Of a DNA stretch of 33,273 nucleotides, positions 1 to 8,513 are shown piece after piece. Numbering within the stretch: the stretch's first letter is position 1; every line of letters starts with the position of its first letter. The stretch comes from Nitrospiraceae bacterium (lineage in GTDB: Bacteria; Nitrospirota; Thermodesulfovibrionia; Thermodesulfovibrionales; UBA6898), in assembly GCA_003153275.1 (NCBI GenBank), contig PLXX01000098.1:4985-38257 (forward strand), given 5' to 3'. Below the pieces are notes generated by a model. The model saw only the letters and a program-made list of their open reading frames with translations, did not search any database and was not told where the DNA came from. A program made the position numbers and the translations under genes.

Positions 1-2330
1 CGCTTTCTCCCGAGCAGCGTACAGACATGGCCCCTCTCCGTCGCCTCGCTGATGACGGTATCGAAATAATTTCTGACACCAGGATGCTGCTCAAAATACT
101 GTCTGATAAACCTGTCGGCCTCGCGCGTATCGATATTCAGCGTCCCTGACAGGCCGAAGGCCGAAATACCGTATATGACCCCGAAATTAACAGTCTTGGC
201 TACTCTCCGCATATTAGAGGTAACTGCTTCAGGGGGGACGCCGTAAATCTCCGCAGCTGTCCGAGTGTGGATATCACGTTCGTTTCTGAAGGCATCGAGC
301 AGACCCTGGTCCTGGCTGAGATGCGCAAGTATTCTGAGCTCAATCTGGGAATAGTCTGCAGACAGGAGAAAGTTGCCGTGATCGGCAATAAAAGCCTCTC
401 TGATCGGTTTCCCCCACACACCTCTCACGGGGATATTCTGCAGATTCGGGTCGCTGCTGCTCAGCCTGCCGGTAGCAGTGACCGTCTGGTTGAATGAGGT
501 ATGGATGCGTCCTGTCACAGGGTCGGCAATAGCAGGCAGCACATCCAGATAGGTTGTCTTAAGCTTTGTAAGAGAGCGGTACTGCAGGACCTCCCGGGGT
601 AGTTCATGCTGCGATGCCAGTTCTTCCAGCACATCCACATTTGTCGAGTAGCCTGTTTTGGTTTTTTTTGACGGCTTCAGCCCCAGTTCGTGAAAAAGGA
701 TGGCGCTCAGCTGTTTTGGTGAGTTGATATTGAACTCCCCGCCTGCAAGAAAATATATCCTCTGCTGAATACTCTTGATATCTTCAGCCAGTATTTTGGA
801 GAGCCTGTTCAGTTTTGCTGCATCAATCTTTATTCCTGCCTTCTCCATATCCGCCAGGACCTGAATAAGCGGCATTTCAATATCACTATAGATATGCTGC
901 ATACCCTGTTCTTTCAGCTTTGCAAAGAGAATGTCTTTCAGTTCGAAGGTAAGAGCAGCATCTTCTGCAGCATAGGCGGTTGCTTCAGCGAGCGGCACTT
1001 CGGCAAAAGTGGCCCGTTTATTGAGCACCTCGACAAACGGACGCTTCCGCTTCGAGAGATATTCGAACGAGACCTCATCGAGGCTATGGGTCGCCTTGTT
1101 CGGGTTCAGCAGATACGCCGCGAGCATTGTATCGTAGAGCGGCCCTTTGACCCTGATATGCTCCTGTTCCAGTACCATCATATCGAATTTCAGGTTGTGA
1201 CCGATCTTGGCGATTTTTTTGTCATTCATCACCGCCCCCAGCGCATGCAGAACCTGCTGTTTTTCAAGCTGGCTGCCGGCGCTCTCCAGAGTCAGCGCAT
1301 GTGCCAGCGGGACATAGTAAGAGATCTCCGTAGCATTGCAGAGTGAGATTCCAACCAGACCGTCAGTGCGTGCGTTTCTGCCGGTCGTCTCAACATCAAA
1401 TGCGATCTCACCATGTAATGACGCAAGAAATTCCTGCAGCTGTTGATGGGAAAGGACAGTTTCATACCTGCGGTCTGACAGGACGGATGCAGGCAGCATA
1501 CGCATCATGCTCGAAAATTCGAGCTCCTTGAAGACTGATAGCAGAGCAAGCCAGTCAGGCTCTTTCATCGAGAGTTCATAAGAATCAATCTCCAGCGGGA
1601 CCGCGGTGTCTATTGTCGCCAAGGTACGGCTCAAATTCAGGTTGCCGAGGTTCTCTGTAATCATCTTTCTGAATCTTTCCTTCTGTATCTGCTCGGGATG
1701 CTGAATCAGGTCATCGAGGCTGCTGAAGGTGGTGAGGAGTTCACGCGCAGTCTTCTCTCCTATACCCTTTACCCCGGGAATATTGTCGGAGGTATCGCCG
1801 GTGAGCGCCATAAATTCAACAACCCGCTCCGGCCCGACACCGAACTTTTCCCTGACATAGTCCGCGTCAAGTACCCTGTCCTTTATCGGATCAAATATTT
1901 TAGTATCGTCGTTGACAAGCTGCAGCATATCCTTGTCGGCGGTAACAATATAGACACTGTTCCCGTCTCCGGCAAAATGTTTTGCGAGCGTGCCGATAAT
2001 GTCATCCGCCTCATATCCGGGTATCTCGAAGGTCTTGATATTGAACGCCGAGACCAGTTTTCTGATATAGGGGAGTTGCCGGACTAGTTCGTCAGGGGCC
2101 TCTTTCCGGTTTGCCTTGTAGTCTGCGTAGAGCATATGCCGTTCGGTCGGTGCCGGGGTGTCGAACGCCATCACGACGTAGTCGGGTTTTTTGTCCTTAA
2201 TGATCTTCATCAGCATATTGGTAAACCCAAAGACCGCATTGGTCGGAAGTCCAGCTGATGTGGTAAGGCCCTTCACCGCATAAAAGGCACGGTAGACATA
2301 GGAGTTGCCGTCGATAAGATATATGTTCAT
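1..2330 (-). CDS. polA: DNA polymerase I, 3' end cut by window edge
   Basis: Replicative gap-filling and repair polymerase. It starts at the ATG at 2330 and runs off the left edge after 776 codons. The 5' nuclease domain shows YLIDGNSYVYRAFYA, the GYEADD and TADKDM acidic motifs and a helix-hairpin-helix (GDTSDNIPGVKGIGEKTA). The 3'-5' exonuclease looks active: FDVETTG (Exo I), GHNLKFD (Exo II) and YAAED (Exo III) are all present. Polymerase motif A (SADYSQIELR) and motif B (RRVAKTVNFGVIYG) are seen. Motif C (HDE) and roughly the last 100 codons lie outside the window. The family is about 880-930 residues, so the visible part is normal. No frameshift is seen. Confidence 0.97.
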   Translation of the reverse strand, partial: MNIYLIDGNSYVYRAFYAVKGLTTSAGLPTNAVFGFTNMLMKIIKDKKPDYVVMAFDTPAPTERHMLYADYKANRKEAPDELVRQLPYIRKLVSAFNIKTFEIPGYEADDIIGTLAKHFAGDGNSVYIVTADKDMLQLVNDDTKIFDPIKDRVLDADYVREKFGVGPERVVEFMALTGDTSDNIPGVKGIGEKTARELLTTFSSLDDLIQHPEQIQKERFRKMITENLGNLNLSRTLATIDTAVPLEIDSYELSMKEPDWLALLSVFKELEFSSMMRMLPASVLSDRRYETVLSHQQLQEFLASLHGEIAFDVETTGRNARTDGLVGISLCNATEISYYVPLAHALTLESAGSQLEKQQVLHALGAVMNDKKIAKIGHNLKFDMMVLEQEHIRVKGPLYDTMLAAYLLNPNKATHSLDEVSFEYLSKRKRPFVEVLNKRATFAEVPLAEATAYAAEDAALTFELKDILFAKLKEQGMQHIYSDIEMPLIQVLADMEKAGIKIDAAKLNRLSKILAEDIKSIQQRIYFLAGGEFNINSPKQLSAILFHELGLKPSKKTKTGYSTNVDVLEELASQHELPREVLQYRSLTKLKTTYLDVLPAIADPVTGRIHTSFNQTVTATGRLSSSDPNLQNIPVRGVWGKPIREAFIADHGNFLLSADYSQIELRILAHLSQDQGLLDAFRNERDIHTRTAAEIYGVPPEAVTSNMRRVAKTVNFGVIYGISAFGLSGTLNIDTREADRFIRQYFEQHPGVRNYFDTVISEATERGHVCTLLGRK

Positions 2331-2393
2331 AAGTGATTATACCATTACAATCAGGCTGCTCCGCCATGGTATGATAAAATCATATATATCAAT

Positions 2394-2990
2394 ATGGTGG
2401 GTATGATGAACGATTTGATACAGTGTTCAGGTTGTGGAAAGAATGTGAACCCGAAGAGCATGTTCTGTCCTTTCTGCGGCGGAAGGGTGCGGACCGGGAA
2501 GACTGTCGAGAACCCTGGCTGCCCCAGGTGCGGCACGGCGCTTGACTGTGAAAAAAGGGAGGAGATAGATATTGATGTGTGTCCGGCCTGCGGCGGACTC
2601 TGGCTGGACAGGGGTGAGTTCAGCATTGTCACAGCGGAATCCACCGTATACCGAGAGGAAAAGCTTAAAGAAGAATATTCGCGACCCGCGATGACTGAAA
2701 AGATAGAATATATACCCTGCGTGCGGTGCGGGAAGCTGATGATCCGAAAGAATTTCGGACGCATATCAGGTGTGATTATCGACGAATGCGCAAATCATGG
2801 TGTCTGGCTCGACAGAGGGGAACTCGAAAAGATCAGGCATTTTATACTCGATGGGGGACTCGAAAAAGAACAGTTCAGGGAGATTGAGCAGAACCGCCAG
2901 GAACTCCGGGAGGTTGCACAGCAGGTCGATGACCTTGCCTTCAGCCACAAGCTCATCCACTTCTGGAACTGGAAGAGGTGGTTTTTTTAG
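2394..2990 (+). CDS. Zinc-ribbon protein with two TFIIB-type zinc fingers
   Basis: A 198-residue soluble protein with three zinc-binding modules. The N-terminus has a CxxC pair (CSGCGK ... CPFCGG). Two zf-TFIIB-like modules follow, CPRCGTALDC...CPACGGLWLDRGE (about 39-75) and CVRCGKLM...CANHGVWLDRGE (about 105-140). The paired CxxC and G-x-W-LDRGE signature is typical of this uncharacterised bacterial family. The C-terminal 55 residues are charged and probably helical. Translation could start at 2394 or at 2403, where GGTGGG lies just upstream of ATGATG. The gene stands alone, divergent from polA and convergent with rsmA. No specific function can be given. Confidence 0.85.
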   Translation: MVGMMNDLIQCSGCGKNVNPKSMFCPFCGGRVRTGKTVENPGCPRCGTALDCEKREEIDIDVCPACGGLWLDRGEFSIVTAESTVYREEKLKEEYSRPAMTEKIEYIPCVRCGKLMIRKNFGRISGVIIDECANHGVWLDRGELEKIRHFILDGGLEKEQFREIEQNRQELREVAQQVDDLAFSHKLIHFWNWKRWFF

Positions 2991-3025
2991 CACCAGCGTT
3001 GTAATACCTGTACGGTGAAATGGTA

Positions 3026-3787
3026 CTATTCGAGCAGATTTGCTATCTCGGCAAAATCCTCCATACTAAGGGTCTCAGGGCGTCTTTGAGGGTCTATTCC
3101 CGTGTTTTTGAGAATGTCTTTTATTCCGGGCCCAAATGGCTTGAGAGAATTCGAGAGCGTCTTTCTCCTCTGCATAAAGGAAGTCTTGACAAGTTTGATG
3201 AACAGTGCTTCGTCTTTTACTCTGACAGCCGGCATATCGCGCGTCCTTATATGTACGACAGCAGAGTCTACTTTGGGGACCGGGTGGAAGGACTCTTTGG
3301 GAATCATGAACTTCATCTCGGGAAGCGTATAATACTGAAGCATGATCGATAGGACGCCGTAGTCTTTTCCCCCGGGAGCGGCGACAATTCTCTCGGCAAC
3401 CTCTTTTTGGATCGTCAGAGTCATTGATTCCAGATTCTGTTTGGTCTCAAGCAGCCTGAAGATCAGCGGCGTGGTGATATAGTAAGGGATGTTTGCCACG
3501 ACACTGAACCGGCCGATATCCTCATAGCGGTACTTCATGGCATCACCTTCGATCAGATCAATGTTCCGGAATGTCTTGAGCTCAGGGAGAAGTCTCAGGC
3601 AGAGTTCGTGGTCAAGTTCGATGGTTATGACTTTTTTTGCCCTCCCGGCAAGCAGCTTCGTCAGGGTGCCGAGGCCAGGGCCTACCTCGACAACCGTATC
3701 GTTCGGGGTGATGCCTGATGCCTCAACTATCTCTCCGAGGATTGAGGTATCAAACAGGAAATTCTGGCCAAGATGTTTTTTTGCCAT
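3026..3787 (-). CDS. rsmA: 16S rRNA A1518/A1519 dimethyltransferase RsmA (KsgA)
   Basis: SAM-dependent enzyme that dimethylates two adjacent adenines in helix 45 of 16S rRNA late in 30S assembly. The 253-residue length is normal. It begins MAKKHLGQNFL, the family N-terminal signature. The SAM site VEVGPGLGTLTK is at about 35-46, the acidic IELD follows, and the catalytic NIPYYITTPLIF motif is at about 99-110. The C-terminal helical domain (FHPVPKVDSAVVHI, QRRKTLSNSL) is present. It is the third gene of a minus-strand run yjbQ-pdxA-rsmA, 14 bp behind pdxA, a pairing also common in enterobacteria. Confidence 0.97.
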   Translation of the reverse strand: MAKKHLGQNFLFDTSILGEIVEASGITPNDTVVEVGPGLGTLTKLLAGRAKKVITIELDHELCLRLLPELKTFRNIDLIEGDAMKYRYEDIGRFSVVANIPYYITTPLIFRLLETKQNLESMTLTIQKEVAERIVAAPGGKDYGVLSIMLQYYTLPEMKFMIPKESFHPVPKVDSAVVHIRTRDMPAVRVKDEALFIKLVKTSFMQRRKTLSNSLKPFGPGIKDILKNTGIDPQRRPETLSMEDFAEIANLLE

Positions 3788-3801
3788 TCAGATCCTCAGC
3801 C

Positions 3802-4773
3802 TCATATTCTCAACTTCTGTGCAAGCAACATCGCCTCGATCATGCTCGACGGGTTTGCAAGTCCTTTCCAGGATATATCGTAGGCAGTGCCGTGATCAGG
3901 AGATGTGCGGATTATGGGCAGTCCGATAGTGGTATTTACCCCTTTATCAAAGGCGATCATCTTAAGAGGGATCAGTCCCTGGTCATGATACATGCACACG
4001 ATGATATCAATGCCTCCGTTATAGGCCTTGTGAAAGAGTGTGTCCGGAGGATAGGGGCCGGAACACGGTATGCCTTCGGCTTTGGCAGCTTCGATGGCAG
4101 GGATTATGGCGGTTCGTTCTTCCTCTCCGAACATGCCGGCCTCTCCTGCATGAGGGTTTAGTCCTGCAACAGCTATTTTCGGATTTTCAATGCCCAGCAT
4201 GCCACAGGCTTTTTTCGCCAGCCGGATTGTTTTAAGAACAGTGTCATGAGTAATCAGCTCAGGAACACTTTTTATGGAGGTATGTATTGTGGTGAGGATA
4301 ACGCGGAGAGGTCCGCCCGAGAGCAACATAGCATAATCCTTTGTGCCGGTCATCTCGGCTAACATCTCGGTGTGACCCGGCCATGAGAGGCCCGCAAGCT
4401 TAAGTGCCTCCTTGGTGATCGGGGCAGTGACTACTGCATCGACCTTCTTGTCCAATGCGAGCTGCACTGCTTTTTCGATGAACTTCACCGACGCCCTGCC
4501 ACCTTCAGCCGTGGCCCTGCTTTTTTTGAAGCTGACTGCCGGGATCTCTATGAGGTTCAGGTCTGTATGGGAGACATTCGCATCTCCGGGGTCATGAATC
4601 AGCCTTATGCCGAGCCGGACTCCGGTCAGGCTGATCGCCTCTTCGAGCACCTTTCGGTCACCGATTACTACAGGCAGGCAGTCCTGAATGCTGCCTGGTC
4701 CGGCCAGTGCCCTGACGATTATCTCAGGACCGATGCCTGCCGGATCGCCCATGGTTATAGCAATCTTTTTCAT
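3802..4773 (-). CDS. pdxA: 4-hydroxythreonine-4-phosphate dehydrogenase PdxA
   Basis: NAD-dependent oxidation of 4-phosphohydroxy-L-threonine in the DXP-dependent pyridoxal phosphate pathway. The protein has 323 residues, full family length. It starts [18 protein letters not shown], the diagnostic N-terminus. Metal and substrate ligands are visible in [42 protein letters not shown] and [17 protein letters not shown]. The ATG overlaps the stop of yjbQ as ATGA, so the two are translationally coupled. Confidence 0.97.
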   Translation of the reverse strand: MKKIAITMGDPAGIGPEIIVRALAGPGSIQDCLPVVIGDRKVLEEAISLTGVRLGIRLIHDPGDANVSHTDLNLIEIPAVSFKKSRATAEGGRASVKFIEKAVQLALDKKVDAVVTAPITKEALKLAGLSWPGHTEMLAEMTGTKDYAMLLSGGPLRVILTTIHTSIKSVPELITHDTVLKTIRLAKKACGMLGIENPKIAVAGLNPHAGEAGMFGEEERTAIIPAIEAAKAEGIPCSGPYPPDTLFHKAYNGGIDIIVCMYHDQGLIPLKMIAFDKGVNTTIGLPIIRTSPDHGTAYDISWKGLANPSSMIEAMLLAQKLRI

Positions 4774-5186
4774 TCTCCGATTATCTTGACGAGGGCCCGT
4801 TTTTTTCTTCTGCCGTCAAACTCTCCGTAGAATATCTGCTCCCAGGGGCCTAGATCGAGCTTGCCTTCGGTGATAGCAATGACGACCTCACGGCCCATGA
4901 TCTGACGCTTCAGATGTGCATCGGCATTGTCTTCCCCGCGGTTATGGTGATAGAATGCGACAGGCTCATGAGGGGCCAGCTTCTCAAGCCAGACTTCATA
5001 ATCATGATGCAGCCCGGACTCATCATCATTGATGAAAACCGAGGCAGTGATATGCATGGCATTGACCAGGGCCAGGCCTTCCTTGATGCCGCTTATCCGC
5101 AGGCAGCTATCCACCTCGGAGGTAATATTAATAAATGCACGTCTGGTCGGCACATTGAACCACAGTTCTTTACGAAAACTCTTCAA
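4770..5186 (-). CDS. yjbQ: YjbQ / UPF0047 family protein
   Basis: 138-residue protein of the YjbQ family (TIGR00149, secondary thiamine-phosphate synthase enzyme). Family members have weak thiamin phosphate synthase activity, but the in vivo role is unsettled. Visible family features are the N-terminal ...[12 protein letters not shown], the helix with [18 protein letters not shown], histidines in [12 protein letters not shown] and a C-terminal [14 protein letters not shown]. The start is a TTG at 5186 with a GGGGGA stretch about 12 nt upstream. It is first in the yjbQ-pdxA-rsmA run. A TTG start implies modest translation. Confidence 0.9.
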   Translation of the reverse strand: MKSFRKELWFNVPTRRAFINITSEVDSCLRISGIKEGLALVNAMHITASVFINDDESGLHHDYEVWLEKLAPHEPVAFYHHNRGEDNADAHLKRQIMGREVVIAITEGKLDLGPWEQIFYGEFDGRRKKRALVKIIGE

Positions 5187-5509
5187 GGATAATCCCCCGC
5201 TGCTGCAAAAAAAAGATCTATTGGATATTCTAACACGCGAAATAGACTTGACATTAGTTTTTCCTCACTCGTTTGCGCCCAAGGTCAATAAGCCGCTATC
5301 AAATGAACTGGGTGATCGAAAGAACGGGGTGATAACGGCATGTGCGCTCATTCTCGGTCCGATATTGCCCGGACCTCCGAGGCACCGGCGCAACAAGCTG
5401 CTGAATCGGCTTACATGCCGTTATCACCCCTTCACAGTAGACCTGATAGTGGCGAGGGGAAATCAGTATGAATTGACTGGTTCACGTCTTCGCGGTTATC
5501 ATAACTTCT
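5187..5509. other. yjbQ/tyrS divergent intergenic region
   Basis: 323 bp between the divergent yjbQ and tyrS genes. On the plus strand a TTGACA lies at 5248-5253, but no good -10 sits 17 nt downstream. A long structured element (5326-5430) fills the middle. After it, GAGGGG at 5454 precedes a minimal reading frame ATG-AAT-TGA (5468-5476). The tyrS ATG itself has no visible Shine-Dalgarno. The region therefore looks like a regulatory leader and not like coding sequence. Confidence 0.6.
5326..5430 (+). ncRNA. Candidate structured leader RNA of tyrS (three-way junction)
   Basis: Two arms, 5326-5343 and 5413-5430, are perfectly complementary over 18 bp (GGGGTGATAACGGCATGT with its reverse complement). 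Inside lie two further stems. One is P2, GCGC 5344-5347 with 5388-5391, continued by GGTCC 5356-5360 with GGACC 5371-5375 and CTC 5353-5355 with GAG 5379-5381. The other is P3, AAGCTG 5395-5400 with CGGCTT 5407-5412. Together they make a compact three-way junction of 105 nt, 80 nt before tyrS. It has no T-box sequence and no U-tract. It could instead be a DNA-level inverted repeat. The pairing is certain; the RNA function is inference. Confidence 0.45.
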
Positions 5510-6760
5510 ATGTTTTCGCCTGAAAAACAGATGGAGATTGTTCGGCGGGGCGCTGTCGAGATCATCAGCGAAGAGGCGCTTCTGAAGAAGCTGCAGAAGT
5601 CCTGTTCAGAGAACCGGCCGCTCAGGGTCAAGGCCGGGTTTGACCCAACTGCGCCGGACATCCACGTTGGTCATACGGTCCTGCTCGAAAAGATGCGCCA
5701 GTTCCAGGAGCTCGGGCATGAGGTCATATTTCTTATCGGTGATTTCACTGGTATGATCGGGGATCCGACCGGGAAGAGCGAGACCCGGAAGATATTGACC
5801 AATGAGGCGGTGTTGCAGAACGCCGAAACATACAAGACTCAGGTATTCAAGATCCTCGACCCGGCAAAAACACAGGTGCGGTTCAACAGCGAGTGGCTCG
5901 GGAAGATGAGCGCGATCGAGGTTGCTCAACTCGGTGCGTTTGAGACAGTGGCGCGGATGCTCGAACGAGAGGACTTCAAGAAGAGGTTCAAAAATCAGCA
6001 GCCCATCAGCATACTAGAGTTTTACTATCCTCTGTTTCAAGGTTATGATTCGGTCGCGCTCAGGGCGGATATCGAGCTTGGGGGCACGGACCAGAAATTC
6101 AATCTCCTGATGGGCAGGTCAATGCAGAAGGCAATGGCGATGGAAGAGCAGGTGGTCCTCATGATGCCGCTCCTCGAAGGGCTCGACGGAGTGAACAAGA
6201 TGTCGAAGAGCCTCGGGAATTACATTGGTATCAATGAGCCTGCCTTTGAATATGTCAATGGCGAACTGACCGGCATGTTCAAGAAGGTGATGAGCATCCC
6301 CGACAGCCTTATCGTGCGCTATTCCGAGCTTGTTAGCCATATATCGATTGATGAGGTTCATATCCTGAAGGCCGGGCTCACTGGCGGGACCACAGACCCG
6401 AGGGACGCGAAGAAAGAACTCGCGATGGAGCTTGTGACGAGGTATCACGGGCAAGAGGCTGCGGAACGGTCAAAAAAAGAGTATGTGGATTTCCTTGAGA
6501 ACAGGAAAGTAAATCGAGATGCCATTGCATTAGTTGAGATAACAATCGCAGAAGGATCGAAAGCCAACTGGCTTCCCCAGGTTATGAAAGAAAACGGGCT
6601 TGCGAAAGGTACCGGTGAGGCGGTCAGACTGATAAAACAGCGCGGTGTCAAAGTAAATGATCATGTTGTCGAAAGCCCTGATACGGTGCTGGATGAAGGT
6701 GAACATATCGTCCGGGTCGGCAAGAGTAAGATCTTGAGGGTTGTTGTTTCTGCTGCGTAG
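5510..6760 (+). CDS. tyrS: Tyrosyl-tRNA synthetase
   Basis: Class I aminoacyl-tRNA synthetase charging tRNA-Tyr. The protein has 416 residues. The HIGH-type motif is HVGHTV (about 49-54) and the KMSKS motif is present as [13 protein letters not shown] (about 231). A C-terminal S4 RNA-binding domain (about 345-410) ends the protein. The form with HVGH and KMSKS matches the TyrZ-like clade. Start 5510 fits the family N-terminus ([17 protein letters not shown]), but no Shine-Dalgarno precedes it; the upstream region is the structured leader described separately. The gene is monocistronic as far as can be seen, with a promoter for the next gene 30 bp downstream. Confidence 0.97.
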   Translation: MFSPEKQMEIVRRGAVEIISEEALLKKLQKSCSENRPLRVKAGFDPTAPDIHVGHTVLLEKMRQFQELGHEVIFLIGDFTGMIGDPTGKSETRKILTNEAVLQNAETYKTQVFKILDPAKTQVRFNSEWLGKMSAIEVAQLGAFETVARMLEREDFKKRFKNQQPISILEFYYPLFQGYDSVALRADIELGGTDQKFNLLMGRSMQKAMAMEEQVVLMMPLLEGLDGVNKMSKSLGNYIGINEPAFEYVNGELTGMFKKVMSIPDSLIVRYSELVSHISIDEVHILKAGLTGGTTDPRDAKKELAMELVTRYHGQEAAERSKKEYVDFLENRKVNRDAIALVEITIAEGSKANWLPQVMKENGLAKGTGEAVRLIKQRGVKVNDHVVESPDTVLDEGEHIVRVGKSKILRVVVSAA

Positions 6761-6789
6761 TCTGTCTGCCTGCGTTTCTGTTTCTGCTG

Positions 6790-6819
6790 TTGACAAGAAT
6801 TTCCGTAACAACATATAAT
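6790..6819 (+). promoter_or_regulatory. Consensus sigma70-type promoter, near-leaderless
   Basis: TTGACA (6790-6795), an 18-bp spacer and TATAAT (6814-6819): both hexamers match consensus exactly. Transcription would begin near 6826, only about 5 nt before the ATG at 6831. That leaves no room for a Shine-Dalgarno sequence. Confidence 0.7.
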
Positions 6820-6830
6820 TTCACATACCT

Positions 6831-7541
6831 ATGAGCTCTAATATCCAGGAACTTTACGACTTAGGCAAGAGGCTTTATGAAGAGGGCAAGCTGCAGGCGG
6901 CTGAGCCTGTTCTGAGAGAAGTGATTATGCGCAATCCGAACTATGCCGATGTCCATAACAAGCTGGGCATCATTTACAATCTCAGGCGGGAGATGACGAA
7001 GGCTGCTGAACATTTTGAACAGGCGCTAAAGCTTAACCCGAGCTATACCGAAGTCTCTCTGAACCTTGCGATAACCTATAATGATATGGGCGAGTTCAAA
7101 AAGGCGCAGGAAGTCTTTTCGATGGCAGCCCAGATCGCCCATCCGGATCCGAATGCCCTTGACCCTTTTCTTGCGGGTAAGCTTGCCAACGAGCATTTCA
7201 GAGTAGGAAATATTTATCTCGAACTTAATATGAACGACGAGGCGATCGAGGAGTTCAATAAGGCGATCAAGCTATATCCGAAGCTGGCTGATGTCCATAC
7301 GCGCCTTGGCGTAGCGCTCAGGAACAAGGGGCTGGCAGAAGAGGCCATTGTGCATTTTGTCAAGGCAAAACAGATCAACCCTCGTTATGGTCCGGCCTGG
7401 GTGCAACTTGGCCTCAGTTATTATATGAAAGGATTGACCGGTCTTGCCTTTGAGGAATGGGAGAAGGCACTCGAGCAGAATCCGGACCTTAAAGAGGCGG
7501 AGTCTTACCTGCGGTTTCTGAAAAAAGAGGATAAAGCCTAG
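6831..7541 (+). CDS. TPR-repeat protein
   Basis: 236 residues made almost wholly of tetratricopeptide repeats, about six, with the usual pattern (for example VHNKLGIIYNLRREMTKAAEHFEQALKL written over 45-70, and repeats near 115-150 and 150-185). No signal peptide or membrane segment is seen, so a cytoplasmic scaffold role is likely. The binding partner cannot be read from the sequence. The gene is the first of a plus-strand run with two Opp/Dpp ATPases, whose first start lies 3 bp behind its stop. The ATG is the only sensible start and lies about 5 nt from the predicted transcription start. Confidence 0.9.
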   Translation: MSSNIQELYDLGKRLYEEGKLQAAEPVLREVIMRNPNYADVHNKLGIIYNLRREMTKAAEHFEQALKLNPSYTEVSLNLAITYNDMGEFKKAQEVFSMAAQIAHPDPNALDPFLAGKLANEHFRVGNIYLELNMNDEAIEEFNKAIKLYPKLADVHTRLGVALRNKGLAEEAIVHFVKAKQINPRYGPAWVQLGLSYYMKGLTGLAFEEWEKALEQNPDLKEAESYLRFLKKEDKA

Positions 7542-7544
7542 TCT

Positions 7545-8513
7545 GTGTCCCTGCTTGATGTAAGGGATCTATCGGTTGCCTTCCGCACAGACGGCACAGC
7601 TATTCCTGCAGTAGTAGACCTCAGCTTTTCTATATCTGAATCTCAAATATTCGGTCTTGCCGGCGAGAGCGGCTGCGGCAAGAGCATGACCGCGCTCTCT
7701 ATCATGGGACTTCTCCCCCAGAATGCTCAGGCCGCCGGATCAATACTGTTTAATGGCACTGACCTGCTGACGCTTGACCGCGAAGCGAAGAGACGTCTGA
7801 GAGGCAGTGAGATCTCCATGATATTCCAGGAACCGATGACGTCGCTCAACCCTGTCCTGACTATCGGCTATCAAATATCGGAAGTGCTGACAACTCACCT
7901 CAATCTTTCGAAACGGGATGCGTTGGAGCAGTCGATCGAACTGCTGAAGGCAGTGAAAATTCCGTCTCCTGAGATTCGGGCCGGGGAATATCCTCATCAG
8001 ATGTCCGGCGGCATGCGGCAGCGGGTGATGATCGCCATGTCGATTGCGTGCAACCCGTCCCTTATCATTGCTGATGAGCCGACAACGGCACTTGACGTGA
8101 CGATCCAGGCCCAGATTCTCGAACTTATCCAGAAGCTCCGCGAGGAGCGGAAAATGTCGATTCTTTTTATCACACATGATCTTGGCATCATAGCTGAAAA
8201 TGCCTCACGTGTCGGTATTATGTATGCCGGCAGGATGGTGGAATCTGCTGCGACTGCGGAGCTTTTCAGCAACCCACGCCATCCTTACACCATTGGTCTT
8301 CTTGAATCGATTCCGCAGATGAAGGGGGCCAGGCTGCGTCCGATAGCTGGCACAGTCCCCCGCATGGATGCACTGCCGGCAGGGTGCGTCTATTCGAACA
8401 GGTGCAGCTATGTTCTGCCGGCGTGCAGGGCAGAAGAGCCCGCCCTGCTGCAGGTCAGCCAAGACCATATCAGCAGGTGCATCCGCGCAGGTGAAATAAC
8501 ATGGAACTCCTGA
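7545..8513 (+). CDS. Oligopeptide/dipeptide ABC transporter ATPase, OppD/DppD type
   Basis: ATP-binding subunit of a peptide (or nickel/peptide-class) ABC importer, 322 residues. Walker A is GESGCGKSM (about 41), the signature is MSGGMRQR, Walker B is [12 protein letters not shown] and the switch histidine lies in FITHDLGII. The C-terminal oligopeptide-transporter extension carries the cysteine set GCVYSNRC...C...C, which in Dpp-type ATPases can hold an iron-sulfur cluster. The start is GTG at 7545, and the end overlaps the next gene by 13 bp. No permease or binding protein is encoded nearby, so partners must be elsewhere. Confidence 0.93.
   Translation: MSLLDVRDLSVAFRTDGTAIPAVVDLSFSISESQIFGLAGESGCGKSMTALSIMGLLPQNAQAAGSILFNGTDLLTLDREAKRRLRGSEISMIFQEPMTSLNPVLTIGYQISEVLTTHLNLSKRDALEQSIELLKAVKIPSPEIRAGEYPHQMSGGMRQRVMIAMSIACNPSLIIADEPTTALDVTIQAQILELIQKLREERKMSILFITHDLGIIAENASRVGIMYAGRMVESAATAELFSNPRHPYTIGLLESIPQMKGARLRPIAGTVPRMDALPAGCVYSNRCSYVLPACRAEEPALLQVSQDHISRCIRAGEITWNS

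Noticed and set aside
5326-5430. T-box, SRP RNA or TPP riboswitch
   Set aside because: No T-box sequence, no SRP GGAAG loop motif and no CTGAGA/thi-box, although the fold is also a three-way junction.
5029-5523. 164-codon plus-strand frame
   Set aside because: Overlaps yjbQ antisense and runs through the structured leader; no family features.
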